Source: Treponema sp.
Lineage (GTDB): Bacteria > Spirochaetota > Spirochaetia > Treponematales > Treponemataceae
Assembly (NCBI GenBank): GCA_017935745.1
Contig: JAGBGX010000017.1
Location: 62,001-126,000 of the forward strand
DNA length: 64,000 nucleotides
Direction: 5' to 3'
Part shown: piece by piece, positions 52,549-61,102 of the stretch
Layout of the letters: each line of letters opens with the position of its first letter
Position numbering within the stretch: the stretch's first letter is position 1
Program-made: the position numbers and the translations under genes
Notes under the pieces: model-generated
Told to the model about the DNA's origin: nothing
The model's input: only the letters and a program-made list of their open reading frames with translations
The model's database searches: none

Positions 52549-54519
52549 CTATTTTTCCAGAACCTTTGCCAAGTCAGCCGAAGTAAAGTGCAGATCTTCT
52601 GCGACTTTGGCGGCAGGCCCTGACTCGCCGAACCGGTCGATTGTAAACAGATCGCCTTCAGACGAAACATACTTTTCCCAGCCAAAGCTCACGCCTGCTT
52701 CCGCAACAACAATGCGCTTTGCATCCCCGATAATCTTCCTGCGGAACGGCTCATCCTGCTTTTCAAACAGCGTCTTGTCCAGAACAGAGACAACCCGTAT
52801 TTTTTTGCCGGAAACAAGCTTTGCCGCGTTCAATGACATTTCAACTTCCGAGCCGGTGGCAAGAATAGTGATGTCAGGCGACTTGCCTCCTTCCTGCACT
52901 ACGTATGCGCCTTTGCGGGCTGTGGCCTGCCAGTTCTTGTCCGCTTTTTCATAAACCGTAATTGCCTGGCGCGAAAAGGCCATGCACACAGGATGATCCT
53001 TGCTTTCTATGGCCATTTCCCATGCAACTTCCGATTCCTCGGCATCGCCCGGGCGCAGGAACTGAACGTTCGGAATGCACCGCAGCGCAGCAAATGTTTC
53101 AACCGGCTGATGTGTAGGGCCGTCCTCACCGACATAAATTGAGTCGTGAGTAAAAATATAGATGTTAGGAAGCCGGCTCAGCGCAGCAACACGGAGCGAC
53201 GGACGCAGATAATCACTGAACACCAGGAATGTCGCGCCGAACGCACGCAGTCCGCCGTGCAGATTGATGCCGCTCATAACCTGGCTCATTGCAAATTCGC
53301 GGATTCCGTATTCAATTGTGCGCCCTGTTCTGTTTGAAGCGCTGAAAATTCCGCCGTCATCAGCAACTTTTGTCTTGTTCGGCCCCTGTAAGTCAGCTGA
53401 ACCGCCGACAAGCCATTCATAGCGGCGCGCCATGCAGTTCAGGCTCTTGCCGCTCGCATCCCGCGTGGCAAGCTTGTCTCCGGCCTTATAGGAAGGAGCT
53501 TCGCATTCTGCTGTCGGCTTTTCGTTCCAGTAGGCATCCCACTTTTGCGCAAGAGCGGGATTTTCTTCTGCCCAGTCCGCAAACACTTTGTTCCACTGCT
53601 CCTGTGCAGAGGCCCATTCCTTGCGCTTTTCTTCAAAATACGCATACGCTTCCGGGCACACATGAAACTGGGCATCCTCAGGAAGCCCGAGGCATTTTTT
53701 TGCCTGCCGGCAGCCGTCCTCGCCGAGCGGAGCGCCGTGAACATCAGCAGTGCCCTGTTTGGGGGCGCCCTTGCCGATTGTAGACTTCAGCATAATCATC
53801 GTAGGCTTTTCCTGCTCGCGCTTTGCAATTTCCACAAGATCAGCTATTTCTCCGACATTGTACATGGAGCCGCGCAAAACCTGCCATCCGTAGGAAAGAT
53901 AGCGCTTTTCAACATCATCCGTAAAAGTAACATCCGTGCAGCCGTCAATGGAAATTTTGTTTTCATCATAGAATACGATGAGCTTTCCAAGCCCGAGGTT
54001 TCCGGCAAGGGAAGATGCTTCCGAAGAAACGCCTTCCTCAAGGCAGCCTTCGCCGACAAGCGCGTATGTATAGTGATCTACGATTGTGTGGCGGGGCGTG
54101 TTAAACCGGGCTGCAAGCATCGATTCAGCAACAGCCATGCCGACAGCAGCAGCAATTCCCTGTCCGAGCGGGCCTGAAGTGCATTCCACGCCGTCTGTGT
54201 CGCCGTACTCAGGATGCCCCGGACAGCGCGAGCCGATCTGGCGGAACGACTTGATGTCGTCCAGAGAAACTGCATAGCCTGCAAGATGCAGGACAGAGTA
54301 CAGAAGCATGGAGCCATGCCCCGCAGAAAGCACAAAGCGGTCCCTGTCTTTCCATTTAGAATCCGCCGGATTATGCTTCATGACTTCTCCGTACAGAACA
54401 GCCGCCAGTTCCGCAGCTCCGAGCGGAAGCCCCGGATGCCCGGAATTTGCCTTTTGGATTGCGTCCATTGAAAGGCTCCTGATTGACAGCGCGGCAGCTT
54501 CAATTGATTTTGTGTCCAT
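52549..54519 (-). CDS. tkt: Transketolase
   Basis: 656 aa TPP enzyme of the pentose-phosphate pathway. Visible: RSLSMDAIQKANSGHPGLPLG, SAGHGSMLLYS, the TPP motif VGEGCLEEGVSSEA...NKI, and GEDGPTHQPVETFAALR. AGGAG 7 nt before ATG 54519 sets the start; the longer frame runs into intergenic DNA. Repeat R6 occupies its upstream region. Confidence 0.97.
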   Translation of the reverse strand: MDTKSIEAAALSIRSLSMDAIQKANSGHPGLPLGAAELAAVLYGEVMKHNPADSKWKDRDRFVLSAGHGSMLLYSVLHLAGYAVSLDDIKSFRQIGSRCPGHPEYGDTDGVECTSGPLGQGIAAAVGMAVAESMLAARFNTPRHTIVDHYTYALVGEGCLEEGVSSEASSLAGNLGLGKLIVFYDENKISIDGCTDVTFTDDVEKRYLSYGWQVLRGSMYNVGEIADLVEIAKREQEKPTMIMLKSTIGKGAPKQGTADVHGAPLGEDGCRQAKKCLGLPEDAQFHVCPEAYAYFEEKRKEWASAQEQWNKVFADWAEENPALAQKWDAYWNEKPTAECEAPSYKAGDKLATRDASGKSLNCMARRYEWLVGGSADLQGPNKTKVADDGGIFSASNRTGRTIEYGIREFAMSQVMSGINLHGGLRAFGATFLVFSDYLRPSLRVAALSRLPNIYIFTHDSIYVGEDGPTHQPVETFAALRCIPNVQFLRPGDAEESEVAWEMAIESKDHPVCMAFSRQAITVYEKADKNWQATARKGAYVVQEGGKSPDITILATGSEVEMSLNAAKLVSGKKIRVVSVLDKTLFEKQDEPFRRKIIGDAKRIVVAEAGVSFGWEKYVSSEGDLFTIDRFGESGPAAKVAEDLHFTSADLAKVLEK

Positions 54520-54547
54520 AAATACTCCTATAAAAATGTAATGAAAA

Positions 54548-54661
54548 AGTTTGCAGCGCAAACTGAAGGTAACATCAGCTGCGCTATTTCAGTGCTGATT
54601 TTAAACGTTTCTAAAAATTGCACACCGCAGGAAGTTCCGCTTCCGATGATTGCAATTTGTC
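54548..54661. repeat. Modular hairpin repeat, copy R6
   Basis: Between the EIIA gene and tkt. In order: 7-bp hairpin AGTTTGC/GCAAACT with loop AGC (54548-54564); module GCGCTATTTCAG (54580s); TTTTAAACGTTTC. Then a two-tier hairpin follows, outer AAATTGCA/TGCAATTT (54615-54622, 54651-54658) and inner GGAAG/CTTCC. This is the most complete linear copy: its first half aligns with R1, its middle with R3 and its end with R2. Confidence 0.7.
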
Positions 54662-54669
54662 CGCCTGAG

Positions 54670-55134
54670 CTACAAGCCGAACTGCTTCAAGAGAGCCAGC
54701 AGCTCAGTTTTTCCGGGCTTTTTCTGAAGCGCATCCCTGAATTCCTTGTTCTTGAAAAGCTCCGCCAGGGAAGTCAGAACATGTATATGATGCCGGGACG
54801 ATGCTGAAAGGATGATAAACATCACATACACCTTGCGCACATCAGGAGCATTCATGTCAATAGGCTCATTTACATACGCCACGACAATCTTGCTTTCCCG
54901 TTCATTTTTCACAAGCGGATAGCGCGGATGGGGAATTGCAATGCCGTTTCCAACAGCGGTGCTCAGTATTTCCTCGCGCTGGACAAGCTCCTGTGCAAGG
55001 CCTTCAGCAGTCAGCCCGGAAGGAATCTGTATGCTGGAGCAGACAAAGCGGTAAATCTCTTCCACCGTGCGTCCGGCTGCATTTTCAAGGACTTCCCCGC
55101 GGTCAAACAGAACAGAAACGTTCACTTCTTCCAT
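54670..55134 (-). CDS. PTS EIIA (PtsN-like) protein
   Basis: 154 aa, fructose/Ntr-type EIIA fold. The phosphorylated His is in VGNGIAIPHPR; downstream KIVVAYVNEPIDM and MFIILSASSRHHIHVLTSLAELF are typical. PtsN-type proteins are mostly regulatory. No PTS permease is adjacent, favouring regulation over sugar uptake. The ATG at 55134 is used; a TTG two codons earlier has AGGAG at better spacing and is possible. Confidence 0.88.
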   Translation of the reverse strand: MEEVNVSVLFDRGEVLENAAGRTVEEIYRFVCSSIQIPSGLTAEGLAQELVQREEILSTAVGNGIAIPHPRYPLVKNERESKIVVAYVNEPIDMNAPDVRKVYVMFIILSASSRHHIHVLTSLAELFKNKEFRDALQKKPGKTELLALLKQFGL

Positions 55135-55184
55135 AAACAATGGCCACTCCTGCCATGGACACTTCTAAGCCGGCCTGCCGTCAG

Positions 55185-56711
55185 TCAGCGCGGGCTTTTG
55201 ACACCGCGCGAACCGAATTTGTCAGCAGAACCGATTCCCTTTATAACCTTGAACTGGCTCCGCTTTTCCTTTGCCAGCGCATCTTCCAGAATTCCGCTGA
55301 TGTCCTCAAAATTCCATTCCATTCCGTCAATAGAAAGCAAAAGCGCTTCCGCAGATTCTTCCGCGGACGGATCTGACGCAACTGTTTCAATCATTCTGAG
55401 CGCATGGCTATGAAGCTGGGCAAGCACAACAACTTCCTGAGACGGAAAATTCAGGACAGAATCACCTGAAAAGTCAATTTTCCTCACGAGAGCGGCAATA
55501 TTTCCGTACAGCTCAAGCGCCCGCTTGCGGACCGCGCCTAGAATCTGATCAGCAAACCAGTTGTATTCTTTCTTCAGTATACTATACCGCTCTTTCAGTT
55601 TCATTGCAAGCCGTTTCTGCGCGTCATCATCGAGCAGAAAATCGCCGCGGCAGATAAAATCAGACACATAGGAAATCAGCCCGCTTTTTTTTTCGTACAG
55701 GAAATTCAGCACAAGCTGATCGTATGCAAAATCAGGAACGGACTCCAGCGCATACTCCGCAAAAGAGCCGCTGCTTTTCAGCTCCTGGTTTGAGTCAATG
55801 AGCGTATTGTTCCATGTTCCGAAGGCAGGGACATCCTCGCCTTTTTTCCAGATCCGGGTTTCCACGCCGTACTGCTGAAAGGCGATTTTCTTGGAATGCC
55901 TGAGCAGCAGCTCTTCCGTGGAGCCGCAGTACGGAACACACAGGCTGCCGCGGTTTTCAAAGAACACATTTACGAGCTGCTCTTCTATCGAGCCGAGCGG
56001 GCCTTTCGCTTCAAAGCTTTCAAGGAATTTTTTTTCAAGCAGGGAAAACCACTCAAGGCGCTTTTCGCCGACTTCCCCCTTGTCGAATTTTGTTTCATCG
56101 GAATGAAGAATCATCATGTTAATCTTGCCGGCATCCCAGTCGCTCACGCAGCACAGGATTCTGTCGCCCTTCCTATAGCCATGCTTTCTGGAAAGATATT
56201 CCAAGTCAAGGCCGGTCAGCCGCACCGAATTGGGAAGCTCGAATTCGCGCTCCACCATGTCAAGCCCTGCATTCGCGGGATCTGCGGCGATATACTGGGG
56301 CGCATACTCCTCTCCATACAGCATAAACATGTCAATCGCATCATCGCTGTCAAAAACACCAGTTCTGGAGGGAACTTTCTTTCCGTTGACATAGAAGCGC
56401 AGTGTGGAAGTGATACGGTCGCTTTCAACAAACGGCATGCACCTGTCACCGGGAACAAAAACGCCCTGCCCGGCTTCCGCCGCAGTCGGAACAATGCTGA
56501 AAATTTCCCCCGTGAACGCCCCGGAGCGCGTCAGAAAAACACCGCCCTCAAGCTCAAGGACATTCGGATTTGAATACAGCAGCTCCTCGGCATCTTCAAC
56601 AGAAGCAGAAATGCCCAGCGCGTTCATCACCTTTTTCATTTCCTTTGCGGTGAACGGCTTGCTGTATGTGCGCAGAAATTTTTCTGTTAAATCCGTTTTT
56701 GAAAGTCCCAT
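55185..56711 (-). CDS. Conserved-looking protein of unknown function
   Basis: 508 aa, no signal peptide. The N-terminus (KFLRTYSKPFTAKEMKKVMNALG, then LYSNPNVLELEGGVFLTRSG) looks like a winged-helix domain of the kind seen in HARE/RNAP delta-like proteins. The middle has strand-rich segments and GYRKGDRILCCVSDWDAGKINMMIL, and the C-terminal part is helical. Family not recognised. ATG 56711 is chosen because TATTAT ends 6 nt upstream; no ribosome-binding site. Confidence 0.72.
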   Translation of the reverse strand: MGLSKTDLTEKFLRTYSKPFTAKEMKKVMNALGISASVEDAEELLYSNPNVLELEGGVFLTRSGAFTGEIFSIVPTAAEAGQGVFVPGDRCMPFVESDRITSTLRFYVNGKKVPSRTGVFDSDDAIDMFMLYGEEYAPQYIAADPANAGLDMVEREFELPNSVRLTGLDLEYLSRKHGYRKGDRILCCVSDWDAGKINMMILHSDETKFDKGEVGEKRLEWFSLLEKKFLESFEAKGPLGSIEEQLVNVFFENRGSLCVPYCGSTEELLLRHSKKIAFQQYGVETRIWKKGEDVPAFGTWNNTLIDSNQELKSSGSFAEYALESVPDFAYDQLVLNFLYEKKSGLISYVSDFICRGDFLLDDDAQKRLAMKLKERYSILKKEYNWFADQILGAVRKRALELYGNIAALVRKIDFSGDSVLNFPSQEVVVLAQLHSHALRMIETVASDPSAEESAEALLLSIDGMEWNFEDISGILEDALAKEKRSQFKVIKGIGSADKFGSRGVKSPR

Positions 56712-56717
56712 ATTCAC

Positions 56718-56723
56718 ATAATA
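56718..56723 (-). promoter_or_regulatory. -10 box of the 56711 gene, predicted leaderless start
   Basis: TATTAT on the minus strand ends 6 nt before the ATG at 56711. The -35 region is weak (TTTTTA at 17-nt spacing). Confidence 0.45.
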
Positions 56724-56839
56724 CTACTTTTTTAAAGAAATAAAAAGGGCGCACTGCAAAAGCCGGACATGAGCGCGGAAACGGCGTTTTGCCGCAGGCT
56801 GAATCAGCAAAAAAATACTCAATACTGTTTTACCGTGAG

Positions 56840-58561
56840 TCAGTCTCTGATGGCATCGATATTCGCGCAGCCTGACTTTACAAACGGAAGAACGCTTTCC
56901 TCGCGGTCAATCCGCAGGCGCACAAGGCACGGCCCTTTTGCAAACGCTTTTTCCGCCCACAGCCCGTCGCTGTTCGCGTCCGCGGCCCGTATGCCGAATC
57001 CTTCCGCTATTTTCAGCAGATCCGGGGAACGGAGAAATTCGCTTGCGCTGAAATTCCGCTCAAAAAGGTATTCCTGCTGCTGGCGCACCATGCCGAGCAC
57101 GCCGTTTTCAATGACAATGACGGTGACATCAAGCCCCAGCTCGCTGAGCGTTGCAAGCTCCTGCACATTCATCAGTATGCTTCCGTCGCCTGAAATACAG
57201 ACAATCCGCTTTGCCGGATGCGCGAGCGCGGCTCCGATTGCCGCCGGAAGCCCGAAGCCCATTGTGCCCAGCGAGCCGCTTGTGAGAAACTGCCGGGGAT
57301 GCTCAACAGGATAATACTGCGCCGCCCACATCTGATGCTGCCCTACATCCGTTGTAACGATGATGTCCTGCGGCAGGATGCCCGCCTTCTGCGCCTGGGA
57401 CGGAATGCTGCTGATAAATGCGCGCGGATTTACAGAAAGCGGCCCGCGCCTGTACCCGAGCTCAATGCTCTCTGTTGCAGCGAATGACTCCCGCAGCTGC
57501 GAAAGCCATGAAGCGCGCGCTTTTGCAAGGCAGGAAGGACACTCCGCAGCCGCTGCCCGGACTTCCTTTGAAAGGAGCGGAAGCGCGGTTTCCACATCGC
57601 ACACAAGAGAACAGCTTGCAGGCAGAATTTTATTCACTTCGGCAGCGTCCACATCAATATGAAGAATTTTTGCCTGAGGACAGAACTGGGCGACAGCTCC
57701 CGTTGCCCGGTCATCAAAACGGACGCCGAGCGCGAGAACAGCATCAGCATCATGCATAGCCTTGTTTGCCGCATACGAGCCGTGCATTCCGACCATCCCG
57801 AAATTGTTCCTGCTGCTTTTTGCAACGGCTCCGATTCCCATGAGGCTTGAAACAGCGGCAGCATCAAAATGCTCCATAAGGCCGGCAATGCCGCTAGATG
57901 CCTGCGGAGAACTGCATCCGCCGCCGATAAAAAGCACGGGTCTTTCTGCATTCACCAGAACGCGCGCCATCTCTGCAATGACCGGCGCAACATCTTCGGC
58001 AGGACAGCATTTTCTTTCCGCCATGGAACGGATTTCAGGATAGCGCTCAAATTCCACGCACGCCGTCTGGACATCGCGCGGCACATCAACAAGGACAGGC
58101 CCGGGGCGTCCGCTGGCTGCAATTTCAAATGCAAGCGGAACCGCCTGCAAAAGCTCCAGCGGAGACTTCACCATCATGCTGTGCTTTGTAATCGGAAAAG
58201 AAAGCCCGAACGTGTCAGCTTCCTGAAACGCGTCAGTTCCGATAAGCGTCGTATTGACCTGCCCGGTAATCGCGACAACCGGTATTGAGTCGCAGCGCGC
58301 GTCAGCAATTGCCGTCAGAAGGTTCATGGCTCCCGGCCCGGACGTTGCCATGCATACAGCCGGAATTCCGGTAGAGCGCGCCATTCCCTGCGCAATAAAG
58401 CCCGCAGCCTGCTCGTGGCGGACAAGAATGTGCCGTATAGAAGACCGGCTTAATTCATCATACAAGGGAAGAATCTGGCCGCCGGGAATTCCTGCGACAG
58501 TCCGCACTCCTTCCATTTCCAAAAGCTTTAAAATAATCTGAGAACCGGTTGCTTTTATCAT
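56840..58561 (-). CDS. ilvB: Acetolactate synthase large subunit
   Basis: 573 aa TPP/FAD enzyme, first common step of valine, leucine and isoleucine synthesis. Signatures: GIPGGQILPLYDEL, RHEQAAGFIAQGMARSTG with the catalytic Glu, TSGPGAMNLLT, and the TPP motif GDGSILMNVQELATLSELG. The regulatory small subunit gene (ilvN/ilvH) is not adjacent. The ATG at 58561 has no ribosome-binding site; the promoter ends 6 nt upstream. Confidence 0.95.
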   Translation of the reverse strand: MIKATGSQIILKLLEMEGVRTVAGIPGGQILPLYDELSRSSIRHILVRHEQAAGFIAQGMARSTGIPAVCMATSGPGAMNLLTAIADARCDSIPVVAITGQVNTTLIGTDAFQEADTFGLSFPITKHSMMVKSPLELLQAVPLAFEIAASGRPGPVLVDVPRDVQTACVEFERYPEIRSMAERKCCPAEDVAPVIAEMARVLVNAERPVLFIGGGCSSPQASSGIAGLMEHFDAAAVSSLMGIGAVAKSSRNNFGMVGMHGSYAANKAMHDADAVLALGVRFDDRATGAVAQFCPQAKILHIDVDAAEVNKILPASCSLVCDVETALPLLSKEVRAAAAECPSCLAKARASWLSQLRESFAATESIELGYRRGPLSVNPRAFISSIPSQAQKAGILPQDIIVTTDVGQHQMWAAQYYPVEHPRQFLTSGSLGTMGFGLPAAIGAALAHPAKRIVCISGDGSILMNVQELATLSELGLDVTVIVIENGVLGMVRQQQEYLFERNFSASEFLRSPDLLKIAEGFGIRAADANSDGLWAEKAFAKGPCLVRLRIDREESVLPFVKSGCANIDAIRD

Positions 58562-58567
58562 GACGAC

Positions 58568-58596
58568 AGTCTAACTGAAAAACTGTTTATTTTCAA
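58568..58596 (-). promoter_or_regulatory. ilvB promoter, predicted leaderless start
   Basis: On the minus strand TTGAAA (58591-58596), 17-nt spacer, TAGACT (58568-58573), then 6 nt to the ATG. Its -35 lies 4 nt from the -35 of the divergent DUF4912 promoter. No leader peptide fits, so unlike leuA this gene seems not to be attenuated. Confidence 0.65.
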
Positions 58597-58600
58597 CAAC

Positions 58601-58629
58601 TTGACACAAGCTGATTTTTTAGCGATGAT
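58601..58629 (+). promoter_or_regulatory. Promoter of the DUF4912 gene
   Basis: Consensus -35 TTGACA (58601-58606), 17-nt spacer, weak -10 GATGAT (58624-58629), 8 nt before ATG 58638. No ribosome-binding site. Confidence 0.5.
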
Positions 58630-58637
58630 TACCCGGT

Positions 58638-59312
58638 ATGAAAACGGAATTTTTTTCCAGGCAGCAGCTTGAAACGATGGCAACGGCAGAGCTGATCGGC
58701 ATTGCCGACAAGTACGGAATCGACATTCCAGACGACCTCAGCCGCCGCTTCATCATAGGCGAGCTTCTGGAAGCCGAGGAAGAGGCCCGCAGTTCTAGCC
58801 CGCACAAGGAAGATGTGCGCATCCTGAATGAAGAAGAGCCGGTGCCTGACTCCCTGCCCAAAACATACAATAACACAGCAATAGATGCCGTTCCGAGAAA
58901 TCCCGCGTGGCTTTTTGTTTTCTGGGACGTAAAGGAAGCTGAAACCGCGCTTCTGCTCCAGAACAGTTCGTTCGAGTCATCCTTTCTTCATGTTTCTTTT
59001 TTTGAAAGCGCGGAAGATGAAAATCCGTCAGATTCGTTTGACATAAAAGTCAGCCTTGAGCCGAACGAGCAGTACATTATGATTCCCGGCGGAAAAAAAT
59101 TCGTCAGGGTTGATCTGTCAGTTTCGATAAAAGGAAACGTTTCTGTTGCGCTCGCTTCCACACGGCTCATTGAAATTCCGTCTGAAAATGAATCGGTTCA
59201 GAATGTTCCGCCCGGAAAAAAGACTGCATTTCCGCCGCTTGTCCAGCTTTCCGGGATGAGGCGCATTCTGCACGACCATTTCATCAGCCACAGGCAGTCA
59301 TTTTCAGACTGA
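58638..59312 (+). CDS. DUF4912 protein with N-terminal SAP/Rho-like helices
   Basis: 224 aa. The N-terminal ~50 residues (ETMATAELIGIADKYGIDIP) resemble a SAP or Rho N-terminal helix-extended-loop-helix. The DUF4912 domain begins TAIDAVPRNPAWLFVFWDV, a divergent immunoglobulin-like fold often found next to GH57 proteins. Function unknown. The GH57-like gene follows after 28 nt and the two are probably co-expressed. Confidence 0.85.
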   Translation: MKTEFFSRQQLETMATAELIGIADKYGIDIPDDLSRRFIIGELLEAEEEARSSSPHKEDVRILNEEEPVPDSLPKTYNNTAIDAVPRNPAWLFVFWDVKEAETALLLQNSSFESSFLHVSFFESAEDENPSDSFDIKVSLEPNEQYIMIPGGKKFVRVDLSVSIKGNVSVALASTRLIEIPSENESVQNVPPGKKTAFPPLVQLSGMRRILHDHFISHRQSFSD

Positions 59313-59340
59313 TGATGAAAACCGCAATGAAGGTGAACAA

Positions 59341-60930
59341 GTGACACGCAAAAAGCTCGTTTTAGTTATAGAAGCGCATCAGGGATATCTGCGGAACAGC
59401 AGCGCAGAAGGCAGCTTTTCAGCCAGGAACAGCATACTGTTTTCCGCAATAACCGATACGTACATTCCGATGCTGAATATGTTCTGCCGGCTGGAAAAGG
59501 ACGGAATCCCCTTTAAAATTGCGCTTGTCATTTCGCCGGTGCTGTGCTCGCTTCTTTCGGATCCGTATATCCACGAACAGTATATCAGCCATCTTGACAG
59601 CCTGATTGCCCTTGGAAAGTCGGAAACCGAAAGGCAGAAATCCGCCGGATGCGCTGAGCAGGCCGCCAGCTGCCTTGCCGCGATTGAACAGGCAAAGCAT
59701 GACTTCACGCAGACATACGGATGCAATCTGCTTGAAACGGTGCAGCGGTTTGTGCGGAAAGGATGCATCGAGCTTATTCCGACGGCGGCGACATACGCAT
59801 ATCTTCCTCATTATGCTGATTTTCCTGAGGCGGTAAACGCGCAGATTGAAACAGGGCTGTACTCCCAGCGGCAGTTTTTCGGAGACTCGGGGGAAGGATT
59901 CTGGCTTCCGTACATGGGCTGGGCAAAAGACCTTGACCGGGCAATCAGATCATACGGACAGAACTATGCGCTTGTAGACGCGCGCGCGCTGCTGTTTTCA
60001 AAGGAATGCCCGGAAACAGGAATTTTCTCGCCTGTGCGGACACGGACATCGCTTGCTCTTTTCGGCTGCGATCCTGACACGCCCCGCGACATCGCCGGAG
60101 AAGACGGCTTTTCCTCAGGAGAAGCGTACCGCTCCCAAAACCACGACATCGGCTTTGAGCTTCAGACGGAAGAGGCTGAAGCATTTTTCGGGAAAGGCGA
60201 AGCGCGCATCCAGACCGGATACAAGTACTGGTCAAATGCCAGCGATGACAGGACGCCCGTTCCGTACTGCGCGGAAGAAGCCAGGAAGCAGATCATAAAG
60301 GATGCCATCCAGTTCTACGAGTCAAAGCTGAAAAAGCTTGACGAAGCCGCAGAATATATGAAGGAAGAAAACGCGGTGCTCGTCTGCGCAATTCCGGCAG
60401 AGCTTCTGGGGCAGACATGGCATGAAGGCGTTGAGTGGCTTGAAAACGTCATCAGGTGCGCAGATGCAAAAAAGGGCTTTGACTTTGAGCTGTGCAGGAA
60501 TCTCATTGAAAACCAGTTCTCGCTGCCTAAAATCAGCCCGTACCCCTGCTCTTCAAACGGACTCGGATACGGCGAAGACCTGCTCGACAGCACGAACAGC
60601 TGGATGATGCGCTATGTCAGAAAGGCGACAGACCGCATGATTGACCTGACCGGCCGCTTTCCTTCGGAAACATCATTAAAGGAGCGGCTCCTGAACATGG
60701 CGGCAAAGCAGGTGCTTCTTGCCCAGAGCGGTGAATGGCCGATGATGATTCACGACGGAAAATTTCCCGGCCATGCGGAAGAGCTTTTCAAGGAAGAAAT
60801 TCTTTCCTTTTCAAAGGTGTTTGACTCGCTTGCAAGCAATACAGTCAGCACGGAATGGCTCACGCTGTGTGAAAAGCGGAACGCACTCTTTCCATGGCTG
60901 AACTACAGAATTTTCAGCAGGAAAAAATAA
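59341..60930 (+). CDS. GH57/DUF1957 branching-enzyme-like protein, probably catalytically inactive
   Basis: 529 aa, the length of GH57 1,4-alpha-glucan branching enzymes. The fold is recognisable: GFWLPYMGW near 187-194, QTWHEGVEWLENVIR near 358-372, and a DUF1957 C-terminus (AKQVLLAQSGEWPMMI). But the nucleophile Glu of the usual WLPEC motif is Tyr191, and the acid/base Asp of FDTELFG is Pro352 (IPAELLG). The first His of the HxH(L)PY strand is Glu11 (EAHQGY). Loss of all three suggests a pseudoenzyme with a binding or regulatory role. GTG start with AAGGTG 5 nt upstream. Confidence 0.85.
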   Translation: MTRKKLVLVIEAHQGYLRNSSAEGSFSARNSILFSAITDTYIPMLNMFCRLEKDGIPFKIALVISPVLCSLLSDPYIHEQYISHLDSLIALGKSETERQKSAGCAEQAASCLAAIEQAKHDFTQTYGCNLLETVQRFVRKGCIELIPTAATYAYLPHYADFPEAVNAQIETGLYSQRQFFGDSGEGFWLPYMGWAKDLDRAIRSYGQNYALVDARALLFSKECPETGIFSPVRTRTSLALFGCDPDTPRDIAGEDGFSSGEAYRSQNHDIGFELQTEEAEAFFGKGEARIQTGYKYWSNASDDRTPVPYCAEEARKQIIKDAIQFYESKLKKLDEAAEYMKEENAVLVCAIPAELLGQTWHEGVEWLENVIRCADAKKGFDFELCRNLIENQFSLPKISPYPCSSNGLGYGEDLLDSTNSWMMRYVRKATDRMIDLTGRFPSETSLKERLLNMAAKQVLLAQSGEWPMMIHDGKFPGHAEELFKEEILSFSKVFDSLASNTVSTEWLTLCEKRNALFPWLNYRIFSRKK

Positions 60931-61065
60931 ACGATGACGGGCTGCTATTGACAAAAACGCATATTTACGTTACACGCCTTTTCAGATATTTTTTCCGCCG
61001 GAAGCAATTCCTTATATCGCCAAGAGTTGCTTTGCTCCGCACAAAACAAAAGATATTCTTTTATA

Positions 61066-61094
61066 TTGAAATAAGTCTCTTCTTATAGTAAAAT
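61066..61094 (+). promoter_or_regulatory. Promoter of the YidC-sulfatase gene
   Basis: -35 TTGAAA (61066-61071), 17-nt spacer, -10 TAAAAT (61089-61094), 8 nt before ATG 61103; no ribosome-binding site. A further TTGACA (60948-60953) with TACACG 17 nt on lies upstream in the same 172-nt gap. Confidence 0.55.
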
Positions 61095-61102
61095 CAGCAG
61101 TC

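Noticed and set aside
59341..60930. Annotation as an active 1,4-alpha-glucan branching enzyme
   Set aside because: The Glu and Asp expected at the catalytic motifs are Tyr191 and Pro352.
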